From: an uncultured Oscillospiraceae bacterium
GTDB lineage: Bacteria; Bacillota; Clostridia; Oscillospirales; Oscillospiraceae
Length of the DNA stretch: 55,307 bases
Assembly (NCBI GenBank): GCA_934589225.1
Contig: CAKTNS010000013.1
Coordinates: forward strand, 1 to 55,307
Direction of reading: 5' to 3'
Shown here: positions 1 through 7,208 of the stretch, in pieces
How the letters are laid out: each line of letters starts with the position of its first letter
Position numbering within the stretch: the first letter of the stretch is position 1
Position numbers and translations under genes: made by a program
The notes under the pieces: model-generated
Seen by the model: only the letters and a program-made list of their open reading frames with translations
What the model was told of the DNA's origin: nothing
Databases searched by the model: none

Positions 1-299
1 GTAAAGTCTCCCTGATATAAATGCGCATTGGGCATTTTTTCAGATGCCAACGCAATCATTCTTGATGAAAAATCCTGGCCGTAAACGGTGCAGCCTCGCT
101 CGTATAGTTTTGTCGTTAATGTGCCTGTTCCGAATCCAATATCCAGCACAACGGCCTTGGTGGCTTCCATGATGGTCTGGAAAATGAACCCAAGCACCTT
201 TTTATAACCGGCAAAAGGGTATGTGTTTTCCTCATCAGAAATGCCGACAGTTTTGTCATAACCGTCCGCCCAAAGGTCGAACTCTTTGTTGTTGAGCAT
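1..299 (-). CDS. Class I SAM-dependent methyltransferase, N-terminal part
   Basis: Reads on the minus strand from an ATG at 299 and leaves the window after 99 codons, so only the N-terminal part is present. It begins MLNNKEFDLWADGYDKTVG and contains VLDIGFGTGTLTTKL, the glycine-rich motif I that binds S-adenosylmethionine, followed by an acidic loop region (YGQDFS). The N-terminal 'FDxWADGYD' style is typical of small stand-alone methyltransferases of Firmicutes. The substrate cannot be told. It precedes nothing operon-like in the window. Confidence 0.75.
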   Translation of the reverse strand, partial: MLNNKEFDLWADGYDKTVGISDEENTYPFAGYKKVLGFIFQTIMEATKAVVLDIGFGTGTLTTKLYERGCTVYGQDFSSRMIALASEKMPNAHLYQGDF

Positions 300-348
300 T
301 CTTGCTCCCTCCACAAGTTCTGAATTGCTTCCCGATCTTCGTTTGAAT

Positions 349-810
349 TTAATTTGTATTAGGTCCCTTATAAACTACTTGAAATTCCTCACAAAGAATT
401 CTTGTCTGTCCATTGAATTCAATTTTTGTTTTTTCAAACTCTTTTGTAAAGAATTCTTCATGAACCGCTCTCCAATATGCAAGACTTCTGTCTCCTTCAC
501 CTTCCTTGTAAGCATGTTCCTCGGATACTTCATCAAACGGGACCACTGTTGTCTTAGTGGTTTGAATAATACAAATTGCCTCATCCTTTGAGTTTAAAAT
601 AACACTATACTCCCCCGGCTGCGGTAATTGATCTTCTTCTCCTTCAATAAAATACAAATCATATCCGGATGCAGTTGCAGTCTTCATTCCCTTTAATACA
701 AGGTCTGCCAGTTTATCTGGTTCACATCCAAATCCCCAGGCTTCATAAGGTGTAGCAATATCTATATTCTCTTCCTCGCAATATGCTTTCCACAATTCTT
801 CCGCTCTCAT
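349..810 (-). CDS. ASCH domain protein
   Basis: A 153-residue protein of the usual length for stand-alone ASCH (YqfB-like, PUA-related) proteins. The signature is visible in LVLKGMKTATASGYDLY (about residues 38-55), followed by the beta-barrel core with PGEYSVILNSKDEAICIIQTT and the late W/F-rich segment around SLAYWRAVHEEFF. The family is thought to bind RNA or modified nucleosides; some members hydrolyse N4-acetylcytidine. Start chosen at the ATG at 810. It stands alone and is AT-richer than the genes to its right. Confidence 0.8.
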   Translation of the reverse strand: MRAEELWKAYCEEENIDIATPYEAWGFGCEPDKLADLVLKGMKTATASGYDLYFIEGEEDQLPQPGEYSVILNSKDEAICIIQTTKTTVVPFDEVSEEHAYKEGEGDRSLAYWRAVHEEFFTKEFEKTKIEFNGQTRILCEEFQVVYKGPNTN

Positions 811-859
811 AATTCTCCAATCTGTTTTTTTCTAATCAATAAACTCCTCATAAATGAGC

Positions 860-945
860 AAATCCGAAACGCCCTGCCAGTTACAAAAGTTCGTTTTCTT
901 GCATTGGTGGTCCCTCCTGTTTTGATTATAGGTCATCTCCGGAAG
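860..945 (-). repeat. 86-bp duplicate of the DUF2284 promoter and 5' end (copy 1)
   Basis: This stretch matches 16951-17036 at 82 of 86 positions and carries the promoter -10, the ribosome binding site and the first codons of the DUF2284 gene. On the minus strand from ATG 904 it reads MQENELL, then a stop where the intact copy has Lys, then LAGRFGF before the match ends. The copy cannot encode the protein. The match stops abruptly at both ends, so it looks like a broken duplication or a deletion scar. Confidence 0.8.
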
Positions 946-952
946 ATGTCAA
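925..952 (-). promoter_or_regulatory. Consensus promoter of the decayed DUF2284 copy
   Basis: On the minus strand TTGACA (952-947), a 16-bp spacer, then TATAAT (930-925), followed by AGGAGGG ahead of the dead reading frame at 904. The -35 is better than that of the intact copy. It should fire toward 860 and the ASCH gene, so it may now serve as an upstream promoter for 349-810. Confidence 0.6.
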
Positions 953-1033
953 GATTTCTATTTTATCCATAGCTCTGTTTATGGATAGCCTATTGCCATT
1001 ACTGCGGGAATGAAGATTTTTGGAACAAAAAAT

Positions 1034-1062
1034 TTGCTTTTTTCTGTCAAAAATGCTATAAT
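1034..1062 (+). promoter_or_regulatory. Promoter of the DUF134/NifX remnants and Crp/Fnr gene
   Basis: TTGCTT (1034-1039), 17-bp spacer, TATAAT (1057-1062). It lies about 35 bp upstream of the first small reading frame at 1098 and is the only good promoter ahead of the regulator at 1308. Confidence 0.6.
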
Positions 1063-1097
1063 CGGTATATACTAAAAACAGGCGAAGGAACGTCTCC

Positions 1098-1229
1098 ATG
1101 CCAGAGCCGCCACGGTGCCATTGGATTTGTGGCGCACCGCAAGTCGATACATTCTGCCCCCACGGATGCAAGGATACCGAGCCAACACAGAAAAATCAAG
1201 CAAAAATTGCAAAGGAGATCCCGTCATGA
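1098..1229 (+). pseudogene. DUF134-like protein, internally deleted remnant (43 aa)
   Basis: The reading frame starts MPEPPRCHWICGAPQVDTF, which resembles the N-terminus of DUF134 (UPF0251) proteins (MPRPxxCRxICxxPxxxxF). It then jumps to a short Cys-containing tail ending AKEIPS. The roughly 80-residue helix-turn-helix middle of the family is absent. The stop (TGA 1227-1229) overlaps the next ATG, so translational coupling is kept. I infer an internal deletion that joined N- and C-terminal ends. A genuine small Cys protein (CHWIC, CPHGC) is the alternative. Confidence 0.5.
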
Positions 1230-1306
1230 GAATTGCGGTTGCCTATGAAAACGGTCAGATTTTTCAGCATTTTGGCCACGGCTGCGGCAAGTATGGCTGC
1301 CATTGA
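1226..1306 (+). pseudogene. NifX/NifB-like (Fe-Mo cofactor family) protein remnant (26 aa)
   Basis: Begins MRIAVAYENGQIFQHFGH, which is the N-terminal strand and His motif of the dinitrogenase iron-molybdenum cofactor family, then ends GCGKYGCH. Members in Clostridia normally run about 120 residues and often finish with a Gly/Cys/His tail, so this also looks like N-terminus joined to C-terminus. A good ribosome binding site (AAAGGAG, 1211-1217) precedes it, overlapping the end of the upstream remnant. The stop falls directly before the Crp/Fnr gene. Confidence 0.55.
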
Positions 1307-1307
1307 T

Positions 1308-1964
1308 ATGGAACCTACACTGACACAACTTCCGTTCTGGTCATCCTTGACCGAGCACGAAATGGACACGCTCCGCCAAACTGCCTTTGTCCGTCATTAT
1401 GAAAAGGGGGCATTCGTTCACAGCAGCGACAATGAATGTCTCGGAATGCTGTTCGTCCTTTCCGGCGAGATCCGCACTTATCTTCTCTCCGAGGAAGGGC
1501 GGGAAGTCACATTGTTCCGGCTGTATCCTGGCCAGCTTTGCGTGCTTTCTGCCTCCTGTGTGATCAGCCAGATCACCTTTGATACGCAAATGACCGCAGG
1601 AATAGATACAGAGGTTCTGATCATCCCCGCAAATGTCATTGCTGCGCTCAAGGAGCAAAATCTTCATGTCCGCTGCTTCCTCTATGAGTTGGCCACGAAG
1701 CGGTTTTCCGATGTGATGTTGGCGATGCAGCAGATCATGTTCAAGGGGCTGGATCGGCGGCTGGCAGAATTTCTCCTGGCCGAAGCGCAGCGTACCGGCT
1801 CTGATACCATCCGCATGACCCATGAACAGATCGCCCAGCACATCAGCTCGGCGCGGGAGGCGGTGGCGCGGATGCTCAAAAGCTTCTCGGAAGACGAACT
1901 TTTGGAGCTAAGACGAGGTGCGATCACGCTGCGGGATAAGAACAGACTAAATCGTCTAAAATAA
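1308..1964 (+). CDS. Crp/Fnr family transcriptional regulator
   Basis: About 218 residues from MEPTLTQLPFWSSL: an N-terminal cyclic-nucleotide-type effector domain (residues about 15-120, with LFVLSGEIRTYLLSEEGRE and LYPGQLCVLSASCV) and a C-terminal winged helix (MTHEQIAQHISSAREAVARM, about 168-187). I see no clear N-terminal four-Cys Fe-S motif of Fnr, though Cys occurs in the CVLSASCVIS segment. ATG 1308 is preferred; ATG 1293 is in frame but lies in the NifX remnant. It is followed by rubrerythrin with a perfect TGTGAC-N3-GTCACA site between them, and the same site precedes the ferredoxin operon. I infer it activates both. Confidence 0.85.
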   Translation: MEPTLTQLPFWSSLTEHEMDTLRQTAFVRHYEKGAFVHSSDNECLGMLFVLSGEIRTYLLSEEGREVTLFRLYPGQLCVLSASCVISQITFDTQMTAGIDTEVLIIPANVIAALKEQNLHVRCFLYELATKRFSDVMLAMQQIMFKGLDRRLAEFLLAEAQRTGSDTIRMTHEQIAQHISSAREAVARMLKSFSEDELLELRRGAITLRDKNRLNRLK

Positions 1965-1972
1965 AAAAGAAA

Positions 1973-2013
1973 TGTGACCTTGTCACAGAAAGAAATCATA
2001 GATTTGCTACAAT
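1973..2013 (+). promoter_or_regulatory. Crp/Fnr-type operator and -10 of the rubrerythrin promoter
   Basis: TGTGACCTTGTCACA at 1973-1987 has perfect 6-bp arms around CTT. A -10 box TACAAT (2008-2013) follows 20 bp later and no -35 hexamer is present. The operator centre (1980) would lie near -40, the class II activator position of Crp/Fnr proteins. Confidence 0.75.
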
Positions 2014-2044
2014 AAAAATAAAAAAACTGAAAGGAGCATCAATC

Positions 2045-2587
2045 ATGAAAGAAACGAAGTACGCAGGGACCCAGACCGAGAAAAACCTCATGGCCGCCTT
2101 TGCCGGTGAGTCCGAGGCACGCAACAAGTACACCTATTTTGCATCCAAGGCCAAGAAGGAAGGCTACGAGCAGATCGCGGCGCTGTTTCTCAAGACCGCC
2201 GAGAACGAAAAGGAACACGCGAAGCTCTGGTTCAAGGAGCTGAACGGCATCGGCAATACCTCCGAAAATCTTCTCTCCGCCGCTGAGGGTGAGAACTACG
2301 AGTGGACGGATATGTACGACGGCTTCGCCAAGACTGCTGATGAGGAAGGTTTCCACGAGCTTGCCGAGCGCTTCCGTTTGGTCGCCGCCATCGAAAAGCA
2401 CCACGAGGAGCGTTACCGTGCCCTGCTGCACAATGTGGAGATGGCAGAGGTCTTTGCCAAGAGCGAGGTCAAGGTGTGGGAGTGCCGCAACTGCGGGCAC
2501 ATCGTGATTGGTGAGAAGGCGCCAGAGGTCTGCCCCACCTGTAACCATCCCCAGAGCTACTTTGAAATTCATGCGGAAAACTATTAA
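2045..2587 (+). CDS. rbr: Rubrerythrin
   Basis: A 180-residue rubrerythrin: an N-terminal four-helix diiron domain (FAGESEARNKYTYFASKAKKE, about residues 17-37, and AENEKEHAKLWF with the ExxH ligand) followed by a C-terminal rubredoxin-like Fe(SCys)4 domain (CRNCGHIV ... CPTCNHPQSYF, about 148-172). It reduces hydrogen peroxide using electrons from rubredoxin or NADH-linked reductases and protects anaerobes from oxygen stress. It is expressed from a promoter with a Crp/Fnr-type operator and is closed by a hairpin at 2644. Confidence 0.95.
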   Translation: MKETKYAGTQTEKNLMAAFAGESEARNKYTYFASKAKKEGYEQIAALFLKTAENEKEHAKLWFKELNGIGNTSENLLSAAEGENYEWTDMYDGFAKTADEEGFHELAERFRLVAAIEKHHEERYRALLHNVEMAEVFAKSEVKVWECRNCGHIVIGEKAPEVCPTCNHPQSYFEIHAENY

Positions 2588-2643
2588 AGAATACGTCTAC
2601 TGCAACCTCCACAGTCTGTGAAAAGTGTCATTCACCTTCTTAA

Positions 2644-2676
2644 AATCCGGTGCTCAAAAAGCGCCGGATTTTTTGT
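2644..2676 (+). terminator. Rho-independent terminator after rubrerythrin
   Basis: AATCCGGTGC / GCGCCGGATT hairpin with a short A-rich loop, followed by a T-run (TTTTTTG). It separates rubrerythrin from the next operator only a few bases downstream. Confidence 0.8.
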
Positions 2677-2681
2677 ATCAA

Positions 2682-2723
2682 TGTGACCTGGTCACATACA
2701 AAAGAGTCGTCCTGCGGTATGAT
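2682..2723 (+). promoter_or_regulatory. Crp/Fnr-type operator and promoter of the ferredoxin operon
   Basis: TGTGACCTGGTCACA (2682-2696) has the same perfect arms as the site at 1973. It is followed after 21 bp by TATGAT (2718-2723), again without a -35 hexamer. Spacing matches the rubrerythrin promoter to within one base. Confidence 0.75.
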
Positions 2724-2767
2724 AAAGCCACAATTACAAATCCTTACAGGATCAAGGGAGGAACGCT

Positions 2768-2971
2768 ATGCTGTCAAAGAAACTGGCTACCGTAGATAAG
2801 ACGCGGTGTGTCGCCTGCGGTGTGTGTGAAAATACCTGTCCACTGGGGGCCGTCAAGGTGCACCGGGGCTGCTACGCCGCTGTGGAGGCGGAACGCTGCG
2901 TAGGCTGCGGCAAATGCGCAAAGCTGTGTCCCGTCGGTTGCATTGAGGTGAAAGTGAGGGCGGACGCATGA
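2768..2971 (+). CDS. 2[4Fe-4S] ferredoxin
   Basis: A 67-residue ferredoxin with two full cluster motifs, CVACGVCENTCP and CVGCGKCAKLCP, separated by 26 residues. It overlaps the next gene by four bases (ATGA), so the two are translationally coupled. Likely an electron carrier feeding the membrane Fe-S protein next door; the partner enzymes are inferred from context only. Confidence 0.9.
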   Translation: MLSKKLATVDKTRCVACGVCENTCPLGAVKVHRGCYAAVEAERCVGCGKCAKLCPVGCIEVKVRADA

Positions 2972-3546
2972 AAGCAAAGCATTGGTACGATTACCTGTGG
3001 ATATATGCCATCATCTATTTTGCACTGGGCTTTTTCAATATCCTGTTTGCATGGCTGGGCATGATTGATTTTCTTCTGCCGCTGTTCTTCGCCATCTTCG
3101 GCGGGAACAAATTCTTTTGCAACCACCTCTGCGGGCGGGGTCAACTGTTTAGTAAACTCGGCGGCGATCTCAAGTGCTCCCGCTGCAAGCCCACGCCCCG
3201 CTGGATGTCCTCCAAGTGGTTCCGGTATGGCTTTTTGCTCTTTTTCCTGACGATGTTCGGCAACATGGTGTTCCAGACCTATCTGGTCGCTGCGGGTGCT
3301 GCATCCCTGCGGGAGGCCATTAAGCTGTTCTGGACCTTCCGTGTGCCGTGGGGCTGGACTTATACAGCCGGTACAGTCGCTGATTGGGTGGCGCAGTTCA
3401 GCTTTGGCTTTTATAGCCTCATGCTGACCTCTTTACTGCTGGGTCTGATCGTTATGGTGCTCTACAAGCCCCGTACATGGTGCGCCTTTTGCCCCATGGG
3501 AACCATGACCCAGGGCATTTGCAAGCTGAAAAACAAAGAATCATAA
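2968..3546 (+). CDS. 4Fe-4S membrane protein, NapH/NosR-like
   Basis: 192 residues with about four hydrophobic segments (WIYAIIYFALGFFNILFAW, the LPLFFAIF region, YGFLLFFLTMF and LMLTSLLLGLIVMVLY). Cys pairs lie at the membrane edges: CNHLCGRGQ, CSRCKP and CAFCPMG near the C-terminus. This pattern is that of NapH/NosR-type quinol or ferredoxin oxidoreductase membrane subunits. Coupled to the ferredoxin upstream, it probably moves electrons between ferredoxin and a redox partner at the membrane. The exact reaction is not known. Confidence 0.8.
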   Translation: MKAKHWYDYLWIYAIIYFALGFFNILFAWLGMIDFLLPLFFAIFGGNKFFCNHLCGRGQLFSKLGGDLKCSRCKPTPRWMSSKWFRYGFLLFFLTMFGNMVFQTYLVAAGAASLREAIKLFWTFRVPWGWTYTAGTVADWVAQFSFGFYSLMLTSLLLGLIVMVLYKPRTWCAFCPMGTMTQGICKLKNKES

Positions 3547-3564
3547 AAGAAAGGAGTCATTCCC

Positions 3565-3639
3565 ATGACTGAACTGAAAATTACTGCTGCGAATTTTGAA
3601 AAATCGGAAATTGCCGCAATGGTGGAGGGCGCAAGATGA
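3565..3639 (+). pseudogene. Thioredoxin remnant (24 aa, N- and C-terminal ends joined)
   Basis: MTELKITAANFE matches the first strand of many thioredoxins, and KSEIAAMVEGAR looks like the last helix. The CGPC active site and the rest of the fold are missing. It has a good ribosome binding site (AAGGAG at 3551), and its stop overlaps the start of the next gene (ATGA at 3636). I infer an in-frame internal deletion that kept the coupling to the CoA-disulfide reductase. Its only remaining role may be to load ribosomes onto 3636. Confidence 0.55.
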
Positions 3640-5330
3640 AAGTTGTGACCGTAGGCGGTGTGGCAGGCGGTGCTTCTGCCGCCGCACGCATCCGCCGTTT
3701 GGATGAACACGCGCAGATCATCATGATCGAGCGCAGCGGTTATGTGTCCTATGCCAACTGCGGCCTGCCGTATTATGTGGGCGGTGTGATCAAAGAGCAA
3801 GAGAAACTGACACTGCAAACTCCGGAGCGCTTCTGGAACCGCTTTCGCATTGATGTGCGGGTACGGCAGGAAGTAACTGCAATCAATCCCACAGAGAAAA
3901 CCGTCACCGTTCACGCATTGGATAGCGGAAAGGTCTACACGGAAACCTATGACAAGCTACTTCTTGCCCCCGGCGCAAAGCCGACGGTTCCTGCGCTTTC
4001 CGGTGCGGACAGTGAGCGGGTCTTTACCCTGCGCACCGTGGAGGATACCCTTCGTATCCGGCGTTTTGTAGAGGAGAAAAAACCGAAAACCGCTGTTTTG
4101 GCTGGCGGCGGCTTTATCGGTCTGGAAATGGCGGAAAACCTTGTGGAGATGGGCGTTTCCGTCACCATCGTTCAGCGACCCAAGCAGCTTTTAGCGCCGC
4201 TGGATGGGGATATGGCCAGCTTTGTCCATGGGGAAATGCGCAGACACGGCGTGGCTCTGCGGTTGGGTGAAACCGTCACCGGATTCAGGCAGGACGGAGA
4301 TTCCGTGCTGACCCTGCTGGAAGAAAGTGCGCCGCTGCATTCGGATATGGTGCTGCTGGCCATCGGTGTTACCCCGGATACCCATTTGGCAAAAGATGCC
4401 GGACTCAGGCTTGGTATCCGTGGCAGCATCGCTGTCAACGAGCGGATGGAAACCTCCGTGCCGGACATCTATGCCGTGGGGGATGCCGTAGAGGTCACCC
4501 ATTTCGTGACCGGCCAGAAAACGCTGATCTCCCTGGCGGGACCTGCCAACAAGCAGGGACGCATTGCCGCCGACAATATCTGCGGCGGCAGCAGCCGCTT
4601 TACCGGCTCTCAGGGTTCGTCTGTTCTGAAACTCTTTGGCTTGACAGCGGCCTCCACGGGAATCAATGAAAAGGCGGCACAGGCAGCAGGGATTGCTTAC
4701 GACAAGGTCGTATTGTTCCCGGCGTCCCACGCTTCCTACTATCCCGGCGCACAGTCTATGGCCATGAAGGTGCTGTATGAAAAAGAAAGCCTGCGGCTGC
4801 TGGGTGCGCAGATCGTTGGCGGCGACGGCGTGGACAAGCGCATGGATGTACTGGCAACGGCCATTCGTGCCAAAATGACCGCTTTGGAGCTGACGGAGCT
4901 TGACCTTTCCTATGCACCGCCCTATTCCTCTGCCAAAGACCCGGTCAATATGGCCGGTTTTATGATTGAGGACTTGGAGAGCGGGAAGGTGCGGCAGTTC
5001 CATTGGGATGCGGTTGAGAGCTTGCCTTGCGATGGCAGTGCGACGCTGCTGGACGTCCGCACGGAAGGCGAATATCGGCGTGGGCATTTGAATGGATTCC
5101 GCAATATTCCGCTGGACGATCTGCGGGAGCACTTGGACGAATTAGGCCAGGGGAAACCTGTCTATGTGCATTGCCAGACAGGACTCCGCAGTTATCTGGC
5201 CTGCCGTCTTTTGACGCAGTATGGTTTCTCTTGTGCCCATCTCTCCGGCGGATACAGCTTTTATCAGGTCGTAACACAAGAGCGGCAGACAGCGCGCAGT
5301 GCCTATCCCTGTGGAATGGAGAAGCGATGA
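3636..5330 (+). CDS. CoA-disulfide reductase-like oxidoreductase with C-terminal rhodanese domain
   Basis: 564 residues. FAD-binding GGVAGGASAAARIRRLDE lies at residues 5-22, and the single redox Cys is in SYANCGLPYY (about 43). A second dinucleotide fold (VLAGGGFIGLEMAENL, about 155) binds NAD(P)H. The C-terminal rhodanese-like domain (from about 460) has the active-site loop VHCQTGLRSY. Such fusions reduce CoA-disulfide, CoA-persulfide or polysulfide and handle sulfane sulfur. Its place in the operon with ferredoxin and rubrerythrin fits a role in redox stress. Confidence 0.9.
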   Translation: MKVVTVGGVAGGASAAARIRRLDEHAQIIMIERSGYVSYANCGLPYYVGGVIKEQEKLTLQTPERFWNRFRIDVRVRQEVTAINPTEKTVTVHALDSGKVYTETYDKLLLAPGAKPTVPALSGADSERVFTLRTVEDTLRIRRFVEEKKPKTAVLAGGGFIGLEMAENLVEMGVSVTIVQRPKQLLAPLDGDMASFVHGEMRRHGVALRLGETVTGFRQDGDSVLTLLEESAPLHSDMVLLAIGVTPDTHLAKDAGLRLGIRGSIAVNERMETSVPDIYAVGDAVEVTHFVTGQKTLISLAGPANKQGRIAADNICGGSSRFTGSQGSSVLKLFGLTAASTGINEKAAQAAGIAYDKVVLFPASHASYYPGAQSMAMKVLYEKESLRLLGAQIVGGDGVDKRMDVLATAIRAKMTALELTELDLSYAPPYSSAKDPVNMAGFMIEDLESGKVRQFHWDAVESLPCDGSATLLDVRTEGEYRRGHLNGFRNIPLDDLREHLDELGQGKPVYVHCQTGLRSYLACRLLTQYGFSCAHLSGGYSFYQVVTQERQTARSAYPCGMEKR

Positions 5331-5343
5331 GCAAAAATCTATA

Positions 5344-5380
5344 ATGTAATAAACTTTTATTTTTCAGAGTTTTATTACAT
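5344..5380. terminator. AT-rich inverted repeat, probable terminator
   Basis: ATGTAATAAACT ... AGTTTTATTACAT, a nearly perfect 12-13 bp stem with a 12-nt loop, directly after the oxidoreductase stop. A T-run is weak, so termination is likely but not certain. It also faces the minus-strand gene ending at 5422. Confidence 0.5.
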
Positions 5381-5421
5381 CAATGGTCTTTTTTGCTCTT
5401 TATGCTGAAAAAGCTCTGATC

Positions 5422-6237
5422 TCAATCAATATGGCACTTGCCGCTGCTGCCGCCGTTTCCGCAGAATTCGCAGCCATCCGTATGTCCGTGTCCATAGTAC
5501 CAGCGGCCATAGCGGTAGCCATAGTGGGGCGGGCAATGGGCGCAGTCGCCTGTGCAGTTTCCTGTGTGTTTCGTTTTTGAGCCGCCGAAAAGTGCAAATC
5601 CCGTCAGAAGTGCGCTCAAGAAGCCCGGTTTCGTGCCTTGCCTATCGTCCGAGTATTCCTCCATGGGGTCATCCGGATCCGCATAGGGTATTCCGCTGCG
5701 CTTGGAGATGTTCTTGATTAGGGACTCCTCCACGCCATAGTCGCAGAGCTCGTTCAGGCCATTCTCCGAAAACCTGGCATCTGTGGAACCTACCAGTTTG
5801 TTCATGGCCCCATCATCCGGCATATAGGGCAGCAGCGTGAGAATGTCTTCTTCTGTAAAATGTGTCGGTTCGGAACAGATTTGGGTGATCAGAGCCTCCA
5901 CCGGTTCCGAGTCGGAGAAGCAGGATAGAATCGTTTCCAGCTGTTCGCCTGTATAGCCATCCGAATAGGCCCGAATCAGTTTGCTGAGCAGCCCCTCGTC
6001 CTCTATTTGGCCGCTGTCTACAATGTCCGTGATTTCCGCTGTGCGAAACCGGACACCGGCGGCCAAGGCACGGCGGATGATGCTTGCGGCGGTGCGTGAT
6101 TCTACAAACTGGGTGCAGTCCGCAATTTCCGCCGAGGGGCTTCCCTCCGGTCCAAAATCCGTGATGGAAGCCAAGCGGCTGTATTGTGTGCTTTCTTGCC
6201 ATTCATCATATCGCCTGTAGTAGTCCGCCCATTTCAT
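5422..6237 (-). CDS. Hypothetical protein with helical repeats and a Cys/His/Gly-rich tail
   Basis: 271 residues; not recognised. The first two thirds are acidic and probably all-helical (SIIRRALAAGVRF, EDILTLLPYMPDDGAMNKL, SLIKNISKRSGIPYADPDD), perhaps HEAT-like. A linker with a short hydrophobic patch (FLSALLTGFALFGGSK) leads to a tail with CTGDCAHCPPHYGYRYG, then HGHTDGCEFCGNGG and a final CHID. Cys and His there could bind metal. It is not part of an obvious operon: the oxidoreductase converges on it and Tag lies just upstream on the same strand. Confidence 0.6.
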   Translation of the reverse strand: MKWADYYRRYDEWQESTQYSRLASITDFGPEGSPSAEIADCTQFVESRTAASIIRRALAAGVRFRTAEITDIVDSGQIEDEGLLSKLIRAYSDGYTGEQLETILSCFSDSEPVEALITQICSEPTHFTEEDILTLLPYMPDDGAMNKLVGSTDARFSENGLNELCDYGVEESLIKNISKRSGIPYADPDDPMEEYSDDRQGTKPGFLSALLTGFALFGGSKTKHTGNCTGDCAHCPPHYGYRYGRWYYGHGHTDGCEFCGNGGSSGKCHID

Positions 6238-6251
6238 TTACATCCACCTCT

Positions 6252-6824
6252 CTATACCACCGTCTTATGCTCCAAAAAGCAGCCCCCATCGTGAGAATAG
6301 ATCACGCCGACTGCCTGCAAATATGCGTAGATCACCGTCGTCCCAACGAATTTCATGCCCCGTTTCTTTAGGTCCTTTGAAATCCGGTCTGAAAGCTCCG
6401 AATGTGTCAGCCCGGTTTCGCAGACCACTTTTCCCTCGGTCCAGTGCCAGAGGTACCCGGAAAAGCTGCCATATTCCCCCTGTATTTCACGAAACACCCG
6501 GGCATTGGTGACAGCCGCCTGTATTTTCAGCCGATTCCGGATGATTCCGGGGTCATTTCTCAGGGCTTCCAGCTTGTCCTCCCCGTATGCGCAGACCGCC
6601 TCCAAATCAAACCCATCAAAAGCCTCCCGAAACGCCTCCCGCTTGTTCAGAACACACTCCCAGGACAGCCCGGCCTGAAAGCATTCCAGCACCAGCATTT
6701 CAAACAGCTTCCCATCATCATGAACGGGAACGCCCCATTCTTCATCATGGTAACGGATGTACCGTTCATTTTTGGGGTTTGCCCAGCAGCAGCGTTTCTT
6801 TCCGTCTGACCATTCCATCTGCAT
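6252..6824 (-). CDS. tag: DNA-3-methyladenine glycosylase I
   Basis: 190 residues, the usual length for Tag. Conserved features are the N-terminal Cys and W (RCCWANP), YIRYHDEEWGVPVHDD (about 21-36), LECFQAGLSWECVLNKREAFREAF with the substrate-pocket residues, and a C-terminal His/Cys (YSHDGGCFLEH) that completes the zinc site. The enzyme removes 3-methyladenine from alkylated DNA. The ATG at 6824 has AAAGGAG six bases upstream. It lies 14 bp upstream of the hypothetical gene on the same strand and may be cotranscribed with it. Confidence 0.95.
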   Translation of the reverse strand: MQMEWSDGKKRCCWANPKNERYIRYHDEEWGVPVHDDGKLFEMLVLECFQAGLSWECVLNKREAFREAFDGFDLEAVCAYGEDKLEALRNDPGIIRNRLKIQAAVTNARVFREIQGEYGSFSGYLWHWTEGKVVCETGLTHSELSDRISKDLKKRGMKFVGTTVIYAYLQAVGVIYSHDGGCFLEHKTVV

Positions 6825-6844
6825 CTCAGCTCCTTTATTTTATA

Positions 6845-7160
6845 ACCAAGTTTTCTTAGCACCATTATATCAGACAAGTAATCATAATCATAGAGTCTGG
6901 AGCGCATTCGTCGTTTTGACCTATTTGAGGCTGCCGTTTCCCTGACATCTGGAATCCAATTCCCTTATTCTGTGGTAATATTTAAGGGAATCCGAATAGA
7001 GGTAAGGGAATGAGACGCTTTCGCTGCTCTGCAATCTATGTGAAAGCACGTGTTCAAGGAATGCGTCTTTTTTCTTTGCGGTACTATGATACAAAAGAAA
7101 AGGTCCAATAAACCGCACTTATCCGGCAATCAAAGTTCCCATTTTTTGATGCCGCAAAAG
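6845..7160. other. Gene-poor stretch with three copies of ATTCCCTTA
   Basis: No convincing gene. ATTCCCTTA occurs once on each orientation near 6958-6995 and again as TAAGGGAAT near 7010. A long imperfect stem (GACGC ... GCGTC followed by TTTTTT, about 7012-7073) could be the end of a small RNA. I would not annotate either firmly. Confidence 0.3.
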
Positions 7161-7166
7161 AAGTAT

Positions 7167-7192
7167 ATTCGTAACGAATAGTATATACTATC
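7167..7192 (+). promoter_or_regulatory. Paired palindromes and -10 of the toxin-antitoxin promoter
   Basis: ATTCG-TAA-CGAAT (7167-7179) is followed at once by ATAGTATATACTAT (7179-7192), which contains a TATACT -10 box (7184-7189). Dyads over the -10 are typical autoregulatory operators of type II toxin-antitoxin operons. Confidence 0.5.
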
Positions 7193-7208
7193 TACGAGGT
7201 GATGCCCC

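Noticed and set aside
6921..7118. 65-residue minus-strand frame with FPYLYSDSLKYYHRIREL
   Set aside because: No ribosome binding site and no family likeness; it overlaps repeated ATTCCCTTA motifs.
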